Source: Bifidobacteriaceae bacterium (lineage in GTDB: Bacteria; Actinomycetota; Actinomycetes; Actinomycetales; WQXJ01). Taken from it: a stretch of DNA of 41,665 nucleotides. Each line of letters begins with the position of its first letter. The stretch's first letter is position 1. The DNA lies in assembly GCA_031281585.1 (NCBI GenBank), contig JAITFE010000050.1, positions 1 through 41,665 of the forward strand. Reading direction: 5' to 3'. This document shows positions 1-8,138 of this stretch, in pieces. Under the pieces are notes generated by a model that was not told where the DNA came from, searched no databases, and saw only the letters and a list, made by a program, of their open reading frames with translations. The position numbers and the translations under genes are program-made.

Positions 1-201
1 CTCCGCGCGATCGAATCGGTTGTTCAAGGGACGAATTGGCGGGTCGCGCGTCAAACTCTGCTGGCCCGTCTGGTCCCGTCCTGGCGGGATGACCCGACCG
101 CCGTGGAACCCTATTGGCGCCAGTACTTTGGCGACGGGGACAGCTTCTTCTACCGAGTCCTCGCGCGGACGCCCGGCGCTTCGACGGGCCAAGGTGACTG
201 A
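1..201 (+). CDS. C-terminal fragment of an unknown protein (5' end outside window)
   Basis: An open frame enters at base 1 and ends with TGA at 199-201, giving 66 residues. The peptide has an ordinary mixed composition with aromatic and acidic residues (for example DDPTAVEPYWRQYFGDG), unlike the arginine-rich antisense frames typical of GC-rich DNA, so it is probably the end of a real gene. No family is recognised. A minus-strand frame is also open across this stretch and is described in the next entry. Confidence 0.5.
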   Translation, partial: LRAIESVVQGTNWRVARQTLLARLVPSWRDDPTAVEPYWRQYFGDGDSFFYRVLARTPGASTGQGD

Positions 202-716
202 CGGAACCGGACCGGCACACGGCAATTGTTTCGCTCTTGGCAAGAACCGCGATCCCCTCGTAGCGCCAGCACAACGCTGCGCCTGTGAGCTCTCCTGGAG
301 CGGCATCCACTAGCACGGTCACCTTGCCCGCCGATTCCTGCTCGTCTGCGGGCCAGTCGCTCCCACAAGCCATCTCGCCCGTGTCGGCAGTCATCAAACA
401 GTCTTTTGCCCCATCTACGTATGAGCAGCGTGGATCAGGATGCTGGCTTCGCTCCCGGCGGGGCACCCAGGTGACCAGTGTCGCTGCCTCAATGCCATGC
501 GGACTCCTTTCTTTGTCCGGGTCCGGACCAAGATCGTGACTTCACTCCCGCCGAAGGCGGTGGGCGCGTTCCGGATCGGTGTAGCAACTCCGCGCGGCGT
601 GGATGACGCGTCCGGCGGGCGGGCGTGGGACCATTGGGCTGGGCGTCGAGGCGGGTCTTGGCCGTCGGCGGCGCTCGCCCCCACGCCCCTACGCCAAGGA
701 AACGAAGGTGGAGAAC
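202..716. other. Unassigned stretch of about 515 bp before the ABC operon
   Basis: No gene is assigned with confidence. On the minus strand an ATG at 394 opens a frame that stays open to the window edge. Its first 70 or so residues look protein-like (VTVLVDAAPGELTGAALCW is readable), but the part opposite the preceding partial gene becomes arginine-rich. It may be a small or frameshifted gene of about 200 bp at 190-394. The stretch 400-716 should hold the promoter of the ABC operon, but no convincing -35/-10 pair was seen. The frame of the adaptor gene is open upstream to 603 without a better start. Confidence 0.3.
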
Positions 717-2222
717 ATGGCCCGTTCAGCCAAGAACAGTTCCGCTGACCATGCGCGGGCGCCCGGCGAGCGCGGACTCTTGGCGGGCGGGCGGGCGGTC
801 TGGGCGCTGGCCGGCGTGGCGGTTCTCGCGTTGGCGGCCGGATTCGGCCTGGGACGGGTCGTCAAGTCCCCCGCGCAGGCGGCCGGGCCGCAGTTGGAGC
901 CGGGGCTGATCACCGCGAAAGTGGAGGCCAAAAGGATCGAGGCCACGCTGGTGGCCAGGGCGGACGTGTCATTCGCGGACCCGATCGCGGTGAACCCCGG
1001 GGCGCTCGGAGACGCCTCCGCGGCGGTGGTGACCGGGCGGATCCCCGAACAGGGCAGCGAGGTGGACGGCGGGGACGTGATCCTGGAGGTTTCCGGCCGC
1101 CCCGTGTTCCTGCTCCCGGGCGCCTTCCCCGCGTACCGGACTCTGGCGGCGGGATCATCCGGCCCGGACGTCACGCAGCTGCGGGCGGCGTTGAACTCCC
1201 TGGGGTTTTCAGCCGGAGCCGAAAGCGACCAATACGACAGCGCCCTCGCCGGCGCGGTCAAAGCCATGTACGACAAGGCCGGCTACCCCGCCCCGAACAG
1301 CCAGGACCGCGCCCTGAGCCAAGCGGTGCGGGACGCCCGCGACGCGGTCGAGGACGCCAAAGACGCCCGCGCCTCAGCCCAGAAAGCCGTCGACCAGGCC
1401 AAACAGGACGTGCGGGACAACGTGGAGGGCGCCCAGGAGCTGCTGGACGCCGCCAACGACGCCCTCAAACAGGCCGAGCGAGGCGTGACCCGCGCGCAGG
1501 AGGCCAGCGAAGAGGCGAACCGGGCCGCGTGGACGCCAATGATCTCCGCCGAGGTCGTTTTCGCCACCGACTTGCCCCGCCGGGTCGATTCGGTCGGGGT
1601 CACGTTGGGCCAGGACCTCTCCCAGGGCATGCCCACGGACATGATGGGCGGCGCCCCCGCCGACGCGCTGGTGCTGTCCGGCGCGCAAATCAAAGTCACG
1701 GCCGACGTCTCCGCGGAAGAGGCCGTTTTGCTCGTGGAGGGCGGCGCGGTGGTGTTGGACCCCTCGATGCTCGCCGTGGAGGGCGTCATCGAGTCCATCT
1801 GCGGCGGCGAGCCGATCCCCTCCGACCCGACTCAGCGCTGCGAGGTCCTGATCAACCCGACCCTCTCGGAAGACTTCGACCGCAGCCAGTTGGTGGGCAA
1901 CGTGGCCGTTTCCATCCTCCTGGGAACCTCCGCGGAGGACAGCCTGGTGGTGCCGGTCGCGGCGGTCTCAGCGAATTCCGCGGGCGAGCCGCAGGTCGAG
2001 TTGGTGGTCGGCGAATTGGTCAAGAACGCCGCCGCCGGCCAACAAGAAACCCGCAAAGTGGTCATCGAAGCGGGCCTGTCCGCCCAGGGCTTCGTGGAGA
2101 TCAAGTCCTCCACCGAGCCGATCAAGTCCGGCGACCTGGTGGTTGTCGGCGTCCAAGCCGCCAAAGGCCCGGCCGCCCAGTCTCCCGAACCAGCGGCTTT
2201 GCCGGCAATTGGCGCACGATGA
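717..2222 (+). CDS. Membrane-anchored adaptor (HlyD/MacA-like) with peptidoglycan-binding domain
   Basis: Predicted periplasmic-side adaptor of a MacB-type ABC system, 501 residues. The ATG at 717 is chosen because AAGGTGGAG lies just upstream, although the frame is open from 603. A short charged N-terminus is followed by one membrane segment (about residues 27-47, VWALAGVAVLALAAGFG). Next comes a lipoyl/barrel-like region, then a PG_binding_1-like segment (GSSGPDVTQLRAALNSLGF). An alanine/glutamine-rich helical hairpin, likely coiled coil, spans roughly residues 205-265, and a second beta-rich region closes the protein. Such proteins usually sit beside MacB-like ATPase and permease genes in actinobacteria, as here. 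Its stop overlaps the next start (ATGA), so the genes are translationally coupled. The exported substrate is unknown. Confidence 0.82.
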   Translation: MARSAKNSSADHARAPGERGLLAGGRAVWALAGVAVLALAAGFGLGRVVKSPAQAAGPQLEPGLITAKVEAKRIEATLVARADVSFADPIAVNPGALGDASAAVVTGRIPEQGSEVDGGDVILEVSGRPVFLLPGAFPAYRTLAAGSSGPDVTQLRAALNSLGFSAGAESDQYDSALAGAVKAMYDKAGYPAPNSQDRALSQAVRDARDAVEDAKDARASAQKAVDQAKQDVRDNVEGAQELLDAANDALKQAERGVTRAQEASEEANRAAWTPMISAEVVFATDLPRRVDSVGVTLGQDLSQGMPTDMMGGAPADALVLSGAQIKVTADVSAEEAVLLVEGGAVVLDPSMLAVEGVIESICGGEPIPSDPTQRCEVLINPTLSEDFDRSQLVGNVAVSILLGTSAEDSLVVPVAAVSANSAGEPQVELVVGELVKNAAAGQQETRKVVIEAGLSAQGFVEIKSSTEPIKSGDLVVVGVQAAKGPAAQSPEPAALPAIGAR

Positions 2223-3115
2223 CGTTCGGCCCGTCCCAGCCCCTCCCCGCGTCCACTGCGCGGCAGCCGTTGTGGCGGGACCACCGCGGCCGCGCCCGGA
2301 CCGCCGACCGGGGCGGGCTGGGGCTGGACGATTTGCTGGGAGGCGACCCACGGCATCGGGAAACGGAGGCCGAGGCGGCGGCGGGACCGCCGGAGAGCGC
2401 CGACACCGAGTTGCTGACGCCGGCGCGCGCGGCCGAGCCCGCGGGAGAGCCAGTCATCTTGCTGGAGGGCGTGTCGCGGACGTTCTCCGGCGCGGTGGAG
2501 GTGTTCGCGCTGAGGGACGTGTCCATGACGGTGGCGCCGGGGGACTACGTGTCGATCACGGGCACGTCCGGTTCCGGCAAGTCGACTTTGCTGAACGTGC
2601 TGGGGCTGCTGGACCGGCCGACGGTGGGCCTTTACCGGCTGGCGGGGGTGGACACCGGACCGTTGGGGGACAAGGCGCGGGCCAGATTGCGGGCCAGCGA
2701 GCTCGGGTTCGTTTTTCAGGGGTTTCATTTGATGCCGAAGCGGACCGTGTTTGAGAACGTGCTGCTGGGGATGGCGTATTCGGGGGTCACCAAGCGGGTG
2801 CGCCGCGAGAGGGTGGTGGCCGTGTTGGAGCAGGTGTCGTTGACCCACCGCGCGGCGTTCTTCCCCTCGACCCTGTCCGGCGGGGAGCGCCAAAGGGTGG
2901 CGGTGGCTCGGGCGCTGGCGAAGGGCCCGGCGGTGCTGCTGGCGGACGAGCCGACCGGAAACCTGGACGCCGCGACCTCCGGCGAGGTGTTGGACTTGTT
3001 CGACGAGTTGAACCGGGCCGGGCAGACCGTCCTGGTGGTGACGCATGATCCGGTGGTGGCGGAACGGGCGTCAAGGCGGATCCGCATGTCGGACGGCCGG
3101 TTGGAGGAGACATGA
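2219..3115 (+). CDS. ABC transporter ATP-binding protein, MacB/LolD type
   Basis: The 298-residue nucleotide-binding subunit powers the neighbouring permease by ATP hydrolysis on the cytoplasmic face. Visible motifs are Walker A GTSGSGKST (about residues 115-123), the ABC signature LSGGERQRVAVARALA, Walker B AVLLADEPTGNLD and the switch histidine in VVTHD. These are the hallmarks of the MacB/LolD (FtsE-like) subfamily. Its ATG at 2219 overlaps the upstream stop, and its own stop overlaps the permease start. The first 75-80 residues are a proline/glycine/arginine-rich extension that is not part of the ABC fold, which is longer than usual. An internal start cannot be excluded, but the ATGA overlap favours 2219. 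Confidence 0.92.
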   Translation: MTFGPSQPLPASTARQPLWRDHRGRARTADRGGLGLDDLLGGDPRHRETEAEAAAGPPESADTELLTPARAAEPAGEPVILLEGVSRTFSGAVEVFALRDVSMTVAPGDYVSITGTSGSGKSTLLNVLGLLDRPTVGLYRLAGVDTGPLGDKARARLRASELGFVFQGFHLMPKRTVFENVLLGMAYSGVTKRVRRERVVAVLEQVSLTHRAAFFPSTLSGGERQRVAVARALAKGPAVLLADEPTGNLDAATSGEVLDLFDELNRAGQTVLVVTHDPVVAERASRRIRMSDGRLEET

Positions 3116-4467
3116 CGGCGCTCAGGGAAGGGCGGGGCACGCCGGAAGTTCCCGGCCCGCGGGAGAGCGGACGGGACGGCCGCGGCGACCGGCACGGGCG
3201 GCGGGAGCGCCGTCGGCTCCGGCGGGAGGCCCGGCAGGCCACGCCCAGGTTGGGCCGGGCTGAGCGGTTCACCACGGGGAATCTGTTCGGGGAGGCCGTG
3301 CGCGGGCTGGCGGGCCGGCCGGGACGCCTGGTTTTGACGGCGCTGGCGGTGGTGTTGGGGATCGGCTCGCTGGTCACCACGGTGGGGTTCGCTCAGACGG
3401 GGGCGAGGCAGGTTGAGGCCACGTTTGATGAGGTCGCCGCCACCCAGGGCGTGGTCAAGGAACGCCAGGATCCCATGTTGGGCGGCGCCGCGGCGCCGCT
3501 GCCCTGGGACGCGGCTGAGACGGCCGCCCGTTTGAACGGGGTCATCGCCGCGGGGATGTCCAGCGAGGTGGACGTCAGGAGCGCCCGTATCTCGGCCGCC
3601 CCGATAACCGATCCGGAAGCGCCGCCGTCGGTGGTGCCGGGCGTGCTGGCGGCCACGCCGGGGTTGTTGGACACGGTGGAAGGCGAGATGACGGAGGGCG
3701 TGTTCTTCTCCGCCTTCCATGAGTCGACCGCGCAGCGGGTGGCCGTGCTGGGCGCGCAGGCGGCCCAGCTGTTGGGCGTGGCCCGCGTGTCGGATCAGCC
3801 GTCCATGTTCATCGGCGACACCGCCTACACCGTGATCGGGATCATCGGGTCGGTCAAGGCCGAGCACGGTTTGATGGACTCGGTGGTCCTGCCTCAGTCC
3901 ACCGCCCGCCAAACCCAGGGGTTGGCGAAACCCGAGCAGTTGCGCGTGCGCCTGGAGGTGGGAGCCGGGCCCATGGTCTCGGAGCAGCTCGGAACCGCGC
4001 TCAACCCCGGTTCGCCGAACGACTACGAGATCTCCTTGCCGGGCGCCGCCTCCGAGTTCCGCAAGAATCTGACGGCGGACGTGAACTCCCTGTTCATTGT
4101 GCTGGGACTGGTCGCCCTGCTGATCGGGGCTTTGACCATCGCTGTGGTGACGTCCCTGTCCGTGATGGAGCGGCGCGGCGAGATCGGGCTGCGCCGCGCC
4201 CTGGGCGCCACCCAGCCAAACGTGGCCCTGCAATTCGTGGCGGAGACCGCCATAGTAGGCCTTCTGGGCGGCCTGATCGGAGCCGCGACGGGCTTGCTCG
4301 CGGTGGTCTTCATCTCCATGGTCAAGGACTGGACGCCGGTCCTGGACCTCCGCCTGGTCGCCGCCGCCGCCCTGGTCGGCATGGTCACCGGCGTCCTGGC
4401 GGGCCTGGCCCCCGCCATCCGCGCCGCCCGCATAGAACCGGCGGCGGCCCTCCAGGAAGGCCCCTGA
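3112..4467 (+). CDS. ABC transporter permease, MacB/FtsX-like
   Basis: The 451-residue membrane subunit of the same transporter. A basic, disordered N-terminus of about 60 residues precedes the first membrane helix (LVLTALAVVLGIGSLVTTVGF). A large extracytoplasmic domain of about 220 residues follows, then three helices near the C-terminus (SLFIVLGLVALLIGALTIAV and two more). The FtsX-domain signature ERRGEIGLRRALGAT lies between them. This 1+3 helix layout is diagnostic of the MacB family, which works by mechanotransmission and does not form a channel. It overlaps the ATPase gene by ATGA. The operon ends at a palindromic repeat directly behind the stop. Substrate unknown. Confidence 0.9.
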   Translation: MTALREGRGTPEVPGPRESGRDGRGDRHGRRERRRLRREARQATPRLGRAERFTTGNLFGEAVRGLAGRPGRLVLTALAVVLGIGSLVTTVGFAQTGARQVEATFDEVAATQGVVKERQDPMLGGAAAPLPWDAAETAARLNGVIAAGMSSEVDVRSARISAAPITDPEAPPSVVPGVLAATPGLLDTVEGEMTEGVFFSAFHESTAQRVAVLGAQAAQLLGVARVSDQPSMFIGDTAYTVIGIIGSVKAEHGLMDSVVLPQSTARQTQGLAKPEQLRVRLEVGAGPMVSEQLGTALNPGSPNDYEISLPGAASEFRKNLTADVNSLFIVLGLVALLIGALTIAVVTSLSVMERRGEIGLRRALGATQPNVALQFVAETAIVGLLGGLIGAATGLLAVVFISMVKDWTPVLDLRLVAAAALVGMVTGVLAGLAPAIRAARIEPAAALQEGP

Positions 4468-4523
4468 CCGAAAATGGGGACGGTACCTGTTTCCGGCGGA
4501 AACAGGTACCGTCCCCATTTCGG
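4468..4523. repeat. Long palindromic repeat, copy 1
   Basis: Arms at 4468-4495 and 4497-4523 are inverted copies differing only by one unpaired A. The core is ATGGGGACGGTACC. It starts directly after the stop of the permease gene. A near-identical element lies at 25902-25959. There is no T-tract, so it is not a textbook intrinsic terminator, though it could stall transcription or protect the 3' end of the mRNA. It resembles REP-type dispersed palindromes. Confidence 0.8.
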
Positions 4524-4579
4524 AACACAACATGCTGTGGCGAAGCGTGCGGAGCACCCCTAGGTGTAGTAGTGTTGCT

Positions 4580-4810
4580 TACCATGCTGGTCGCTCGCAA
4601 GAGCGGCCGCCGCCAACCAAACGGCCACACGACCAGGGCGGTTGGCGGCGGCGTGGGAACCCGGTGCGAATCCGGGACTGCCCCGCAGCGGTGAGCGGGA
4701 ACGACGGCCGCGTAGACGCACTGGACCCACGGTCTGGGAAGCAGCGGCCAGGTAGGAACCGCGCCAACCCAGGCGCGACGCCCGCAAGTCCGAAGACCTG
4801 CCAGCCGGCG
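4580..4810 (+). promoter_or_regulatory. Cobalamin (B12) riboswitch upstream of nrdD
   Basis: The conserved blocks of the adenosylcobalamin riboswitch are present in order. They are CCGGTGCGAATCCGGGACTG with CCCCGCAGCGGTGAGCGG (about 4661-4698), CTGGGAAGC (about 4734-4742), GCCAGGTAGG and the B12-box variant AAGTCCGAAGACCTGCC (4786-4802). GCTGG at 4586-4590 can pair with CCAGC at 4801-4805 as the closing P1 helix. A strong GC stem lies at about 4604-4662. The aptamer ends about 140 bp before the nrdD start. The expression platform is not obvious. A GGGCACGGTGCCC hairpin follows directly, and no U-run is seen, so control of translation is plausible. Ligand binding is expected to switch the operon off. 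Confidence 0.93.
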
Positions 4811-4946
4811 TGGGCACGGTGCCCGCGTCAGGCCTCACGGCTCGCGGGAAGCCGAAGTGCCGGCCCTCGTTCGGCTCTGCCCACGTCGCGCCGCCGCTGC
4901 TCACCACCCGCCCGCCGCGAGCGAAGCGACGAGGAGACGCACAAAT

Positions 4947-7133
4947 ATGACCACCCAGGCCGCCGGCACCGCCGTCAACGGTTCCAGCACCATTTCCGCC
5001 GTCACGAAGCGAGACGGACGGGTAGTTCCCTTCGAACTAGACCGCATCGCCAGGGCGATCGCCAAAGCGGGCGCCGCCACCGGCGAGTTCGACGGTGCCG
5101 AGGCCCTGCTGCTGGCCCGCTTCGTGACCCGCAAGCTGGACGGCGGCGCCCCGCAAGTCGAACAAATCCAGGACTGCGTGGAGCAGACCCTGATGAACGC
5201 GGGCTACATCGCCACCGCCCGCGCATACATTGTCTACCGCGAGCAGCACTCGCGCCTGCGCCAGGACGCCCGCGTGGTGGTGGACGTCGAAAGCTCCATC
5301 AACGAGTACCTGGACCGCTCCGACTGGCGGGTCAACGCCAACGCCAACCAGGGGTATTCGCTGGGCGGCCTGATCCTCAACACCTCCGGCAAGGTGATCG
5401 CCAACTACTGGCTCTCGCACGTCTACGCGCCGGAGATCGGCCGCGCCCACCGCGAAGGCGACCTCCACATCCACGACCTCGACATGCTCAGCGGCTACTG
5501 CGCCGGCTGGTCCCTGCGCACGCTGCTGGCCGAAGGCCTCAACGGCGTACCCGGCAAGATCGACGCCGCGCCGCCCAAGCACTTCTCCTCCGCCATCGGG
5601 CAGATTGTCAACTTCCTGGGCACGCTTCAAAACGAATGGGCCGGCGCGCAGGCTTTCTCATCCTTCGACACGTACATGGCCCCCTACGTGCGTCTGGACA
5701 AGATGACCTACGAGCAGGTCCTCCAAGGCATCCAAGAACTGGTCTACAACCTCAACGTGCCCTCGCGTTGGGGCACGCAAACCCCGTTCACCAACCTGAC
5801 CTTCGACTGGACGTGCCCGGAAGACCTGCGCCAGGACCGGCCGGTGATTGGCGGCGTGGCCCAAGACTTCACGTACGGCGAGCTCCAGACCGAGATGGAC
5901 ATGATCAACCGCGCCTACATCGAGGTCATGACCAGGGGCGACGCGAAGGGCAGGGTCTTCACGTTCCCCATCCCGACCTACAACATCACCGCCGACTTCC
6001 CCTGGGAGTCCCCGAACGCCGAACGGCTTTTCGGCATGACCGCCAAGTACGGCCTGCCGTATTTCCAGAACTTCATCAACTCCGAGCTCAAGCCGAACCA
6101 GATCCGCTCAATGTGCTGCCGGCTCCAACTCGACCTGCGCGAGCTCCTCAAGCGCGGGAACGGCCTGTTCGGCTCGGCGGAGCAGACCGGCTCGCTCGGC
6201 GTGGTCACCATCAACTGCGCCCGGTTGGGCTACCTCCATGCCGGCGACGAGACGGGCCTGCTCCGCGCCCTCGACCGGCTCCTGGAGCTGTCCCGCGACA
6301 GCCTGGAGGTCAAGCGCAAGGTCATCCAGCGCCTGATCGACCAGGGCCTGTTCCCGTACACCAAACGCTATCTGGGCACGCTTAGGAACCACTTCTCCAC
6401 GATCGGCGTCAACGGCCTGAACGAGATGGCGCGGAACTTCTTCCGCTCCCCGCTGGGCGCCGAGGGTTTGGCTGGGGCTGAAACACACGGCATCGGGCAG
6501 GGAACCCCCGGCGACATCACAAGCGCCGAGGGGCGGGCGCTCGCGATCCGGGTGCTGGACCACGTGCGGGCGCGGATGGTGGAGTTCCAGGAGACCACAA
6601 CGCACCTGTACAACCTGGAGGCGACCCCGGCGGAGGGCACCACCTACCGGTTCGCGAAAGAGGACCGGCGGCGGTTCCCGGGCATCGTCCAGGCGGGGAC
6701 GCCGGACAATCCGTACTACACGAACTCGTCGCAGCTGCCCGTCGGCCACACCGACGACCCGTTCGAGGCGCTGGAGCTGCAGGACGAATTGCAGCGCAAA
6801 TACACCGGCGGCACCGTCCTGCACCTCTACATGGGCGAGGCCATCTCATCCGCCACCGCCTGCCGCGAGCTGGTCAAACGCGCGCTGACGCGGTTCTCGC
6901 TGCCGTACATCACCATCACGCCGACCTTCTCGATCTGCCCGACCCACGGATACCTGGACGGCGAGCAGCCGGCCTGCCCGCGCTGCGCGGAGGCCGACCC
7001 TTCGGCGGAGCCCGTCGCGTGCGAGGTCTGGACCCGCGTCATGGGGTACCACCGGCCCGTGTCGAGCTTCAACGTCGGCAAGCAGGGCGAGCACCACGAG
7101 CGGGTCCACTTCGCCGAACCCGCGCTGGTATGA
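4947..7133 (+). CDS. nrdD: Anaerobic (class III) ribonucleoside-triphosphate reductase
   Basis: Makes deoxyribonucleotides from ribonucleoside triphosphates without oxygen, using a glycyl radical. The 728-residue length is usual for the family. The ATG at 4947 is preceded by GAGGAG. An N-terminal ATP-cone (about residues 15-105) provides allosteric control. Within the catalytic barrel one sees RSMCCRLQLD, SLGVVTINCARLGY and YYTNSSQLPV. A zinc site near the C-terminus uses C664, C677 and C680 (with H667 nearby). The glycyl-radical loop RVMGYHRP places the radical at about G700, followed by SFNVGKQGEHHER. The gene overlaps nrdG by ATGA and lies downstream of a B12 riboswitch. Class III enzymes do not use B12, so the switch implies a B12-dependent class II reductase elsewhere (inference). 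Confidence 0.96.
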   Translation: MTTQAAGTAVNGSSTISAVTKRDGRVVPFELDRIARAIAKAGAATGEFDGAEALLLARFVTRKLDGGAPQVEQIQDCVEQTLMNAGYIATARAYIVYREQHSRLRQDARVVVDVESSINEYLDRSDWRVNANANQGYSLGGLILNTSGKVIANYWLSHVYAPEIGRAHREGDLHIHDLDMLSGYCAGWSLRTLLAEGLNGVPGKIDAAPPKHFSSAIGQIVNFLGTLQNEWAGAQAFSSFDTYMAPYVRLDKMTYEQVLQGIQELVYNLNVPSRWGTQTPFTNLTFDWTCPEDLRQDRPVIGGVAQDFTYGELQTEMDMINRAYIEVMTRGDAKGRVFTFPIPTYNITADFPWESPNAERLFGMTAKYGLPYFQNFINSELKPNQIRSMCCRLQLDLRELLKRGNGLFGSAEQTGSLGVVTINCARLGYLHAGDETGLLRALDRLLELSRDSLEVKRKVIQRLIDQGLFPYTKRYLGTLRNHFSTIGVNGLNEMARNFFRSPLGAEGLAGAETHGIGQGTPGDITSAEGRALAIRVLDHVRARMVEFQETTTHLYNLEATPAEGTTYRFAKEDRRRFPGIVQAGTPDNPYYTNSSQLPVGHTDDPFEALELQDELQRKYTGGTVLHLYMGEAISSATACRELVKRALTRFSLPYITITPTFSICPTHGYLDGEQPACPRCAEADPSAEPVACEVWTRVMGYHRPVSSFNVGKQGEHHERVHFAEPALV

Positions 7134-8026
7134 CCGCTCCGGCCGGATTGGGCTTGGCTTTGGCTCCGGCGGCCGACTTGGCTAGCGTTTCGCTTGGCGA
7201 TCCGGTGCCCGATGCCGTCCGGCCCGTTCCCGGCGCGGGGTCCGGCCGGCGAACCGGCGGCGACGCGAGCCGCTTTGCCCTCGCCGACCGCGAGGCCGCG
7301 GCCGCCTGGAGAGCGGACGGCCAGGCCGTGGCGGACGCCGCCCCCAGTTCGGGCCGACCGGGTGCGCCCACAGCGGAAAACGCGAGCCGGCCGCTGGCCA
7401 TTGGCGGCCTGTCGAAGCTGTCGACGTGCGACTGGCCGGGCAAGCTCGCGGCCACGGTGTTCCTGCAGGGCTGCCCGTGGAACTGCCTGTACTGCCACAA
7501 CCCGGACCTGATCGACCCGCGCGCGCCGGGTTCGCTCGACTGGGCGGACGTGCTCGCTTTCCTGCGCGGCCGGGTGGGTTTGCTCGATGCCGTCGTCTTC
7601 AGCGGCGGGGAGGCCACACGCCAGGAGTTGGGCCCGGCTATCGCCCAGGTCCGCGAACTCGGGTTCCTGGTCGGCCTGCACACCTCCGGGGCCTACCCCC
7701 GGCGCCTGGCGGCGCTGTTGGACAAGGTCGACTGGGTCGGGTTCGACGTCAAGGCGCTGCCGGACAATCTGCCCCAGGTGACCGGGGTGGCCGCCTCGGC
7801 GGCGGCCATGGCCGAATCGCTGCGCCTGCTCCTAGCGTCAGGCGTGGACTGCCAGGTGCGGACCACCTGGGGTCCTGGCGTCCCGACTGTGGCCACCCCC
7901 GCCCAGGCGGAGGCGGTTCTGGATTGGGCCCGCGCCCAAGGCGTGTCCGCGCCGGTCCTGCAACCAGTGCGGGCGGAAGGCGCGCGGCCGGCCTTCCGCT
8001 CCGCCCGCGCGGCGGCCATTTCCTGA
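7130..8026 (+). CDS. nrdG: Anaerobic ribonucleotide reductase activating protein (radical SAM)
   Basis: Uses a [4Fe-4S] cluster and S-adenosylmethionine to put the glycyl radical on NrdD. The cluster motif CPWNCLYC (C115, C119, C122) is intact, followed by CHNPDL, the SAM-contacting GGE in FSGGEA, and LHTSG and WVGFDVKA of the radical-SAM barrel. The start at 7130 overlaps the nrdD stop (ATGA), which couples the two genes. The recognisable domain begins only at about residue 87 (LAIGGLSKLSTCDWPGK). The preceding 85 or so residues are alanine/proline/arginine-rich, so this 298-residue protein is longer than compact NrdG proteins. A downstream start is possible but none has a clear ribosome site. 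Confidence 0.93.
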   Translation: MTAPAGLGLALAPAADLASVSLGDPVPDAVRPVPGAGSGRRTGGDASRFALADREAAAAWRADGQAVADAAPSSGRPGAPTAENASRPLAIGGLSKLSTCDWPGKLAATVFLQGCPWNCLYCHNPDLIDPRAPGSLDWADVLAFLRGRVGLLDAVVFSGGEATRQELGPAIAQVRELGFLVGLHTSGAYPRRLAALLDKVDWVGFDVKALPDNLPQVTGVAASAAAMAESLRLLLASGVDCQVRTTWGPGVPTVATPAQAEAVLDWARAQGVSAPVLQPVRAEGARPAFRSARAAAIS

Positions 8027-8048
8027 CTTTCCTGGGTGCCCACCCGGA

Positions 8049-8083
8049 CCGTCCCGGCCCTCTCTCCTGCGGTCTTGGGACGG
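8049..8083. terminator. Possible hairpin between converging genes
   Basis: CCGTCCC at 8049-8055 is the inverted complement of GGGACGG at 8077-8083, with a 21-base loop. It sits in the 112-bp gap between the 3' end of nrdG and the 3' end of the convergent lipoprotein gene. There is no U-run, so the terminator role rests on position only. Confidence 0.3.
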
Positions 8084-8138
8084 CTCTGACCGTCGGCCGA
8101 CGAGGCCGGCGAAGATGATGGGAAGACGTCGGGCCTGG

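Noticed and set aside
1529-2218. Upstream part of the ATPase reading frame, inside the adaptor gene
   Set aside because: The frame is open but Arg/Gly-rich. The ATGA overlap at 2219 and the adaptor's own motifs show it is not coding.
4468-4523. Palindrome as a standard intrinsic terminator
   Set aside because: There is no U-run on either side and the same element recurs at 25.9 kb, so it is recorded as a dispersed repeat.
2725-4557. 610-residue open frame antisense to the permease and ATPase genes
   Set aside because: Arg/Gly/His-rich shadow that runs through the palindromic repeat. The sense genes carry full ABC motifs.
4552-4580. Possible NrdR box upstream of nrdD
   Set aside because: TAGTAGTGTTGC only loosely resembles the NrdR consensus and no tandem second box was seen.
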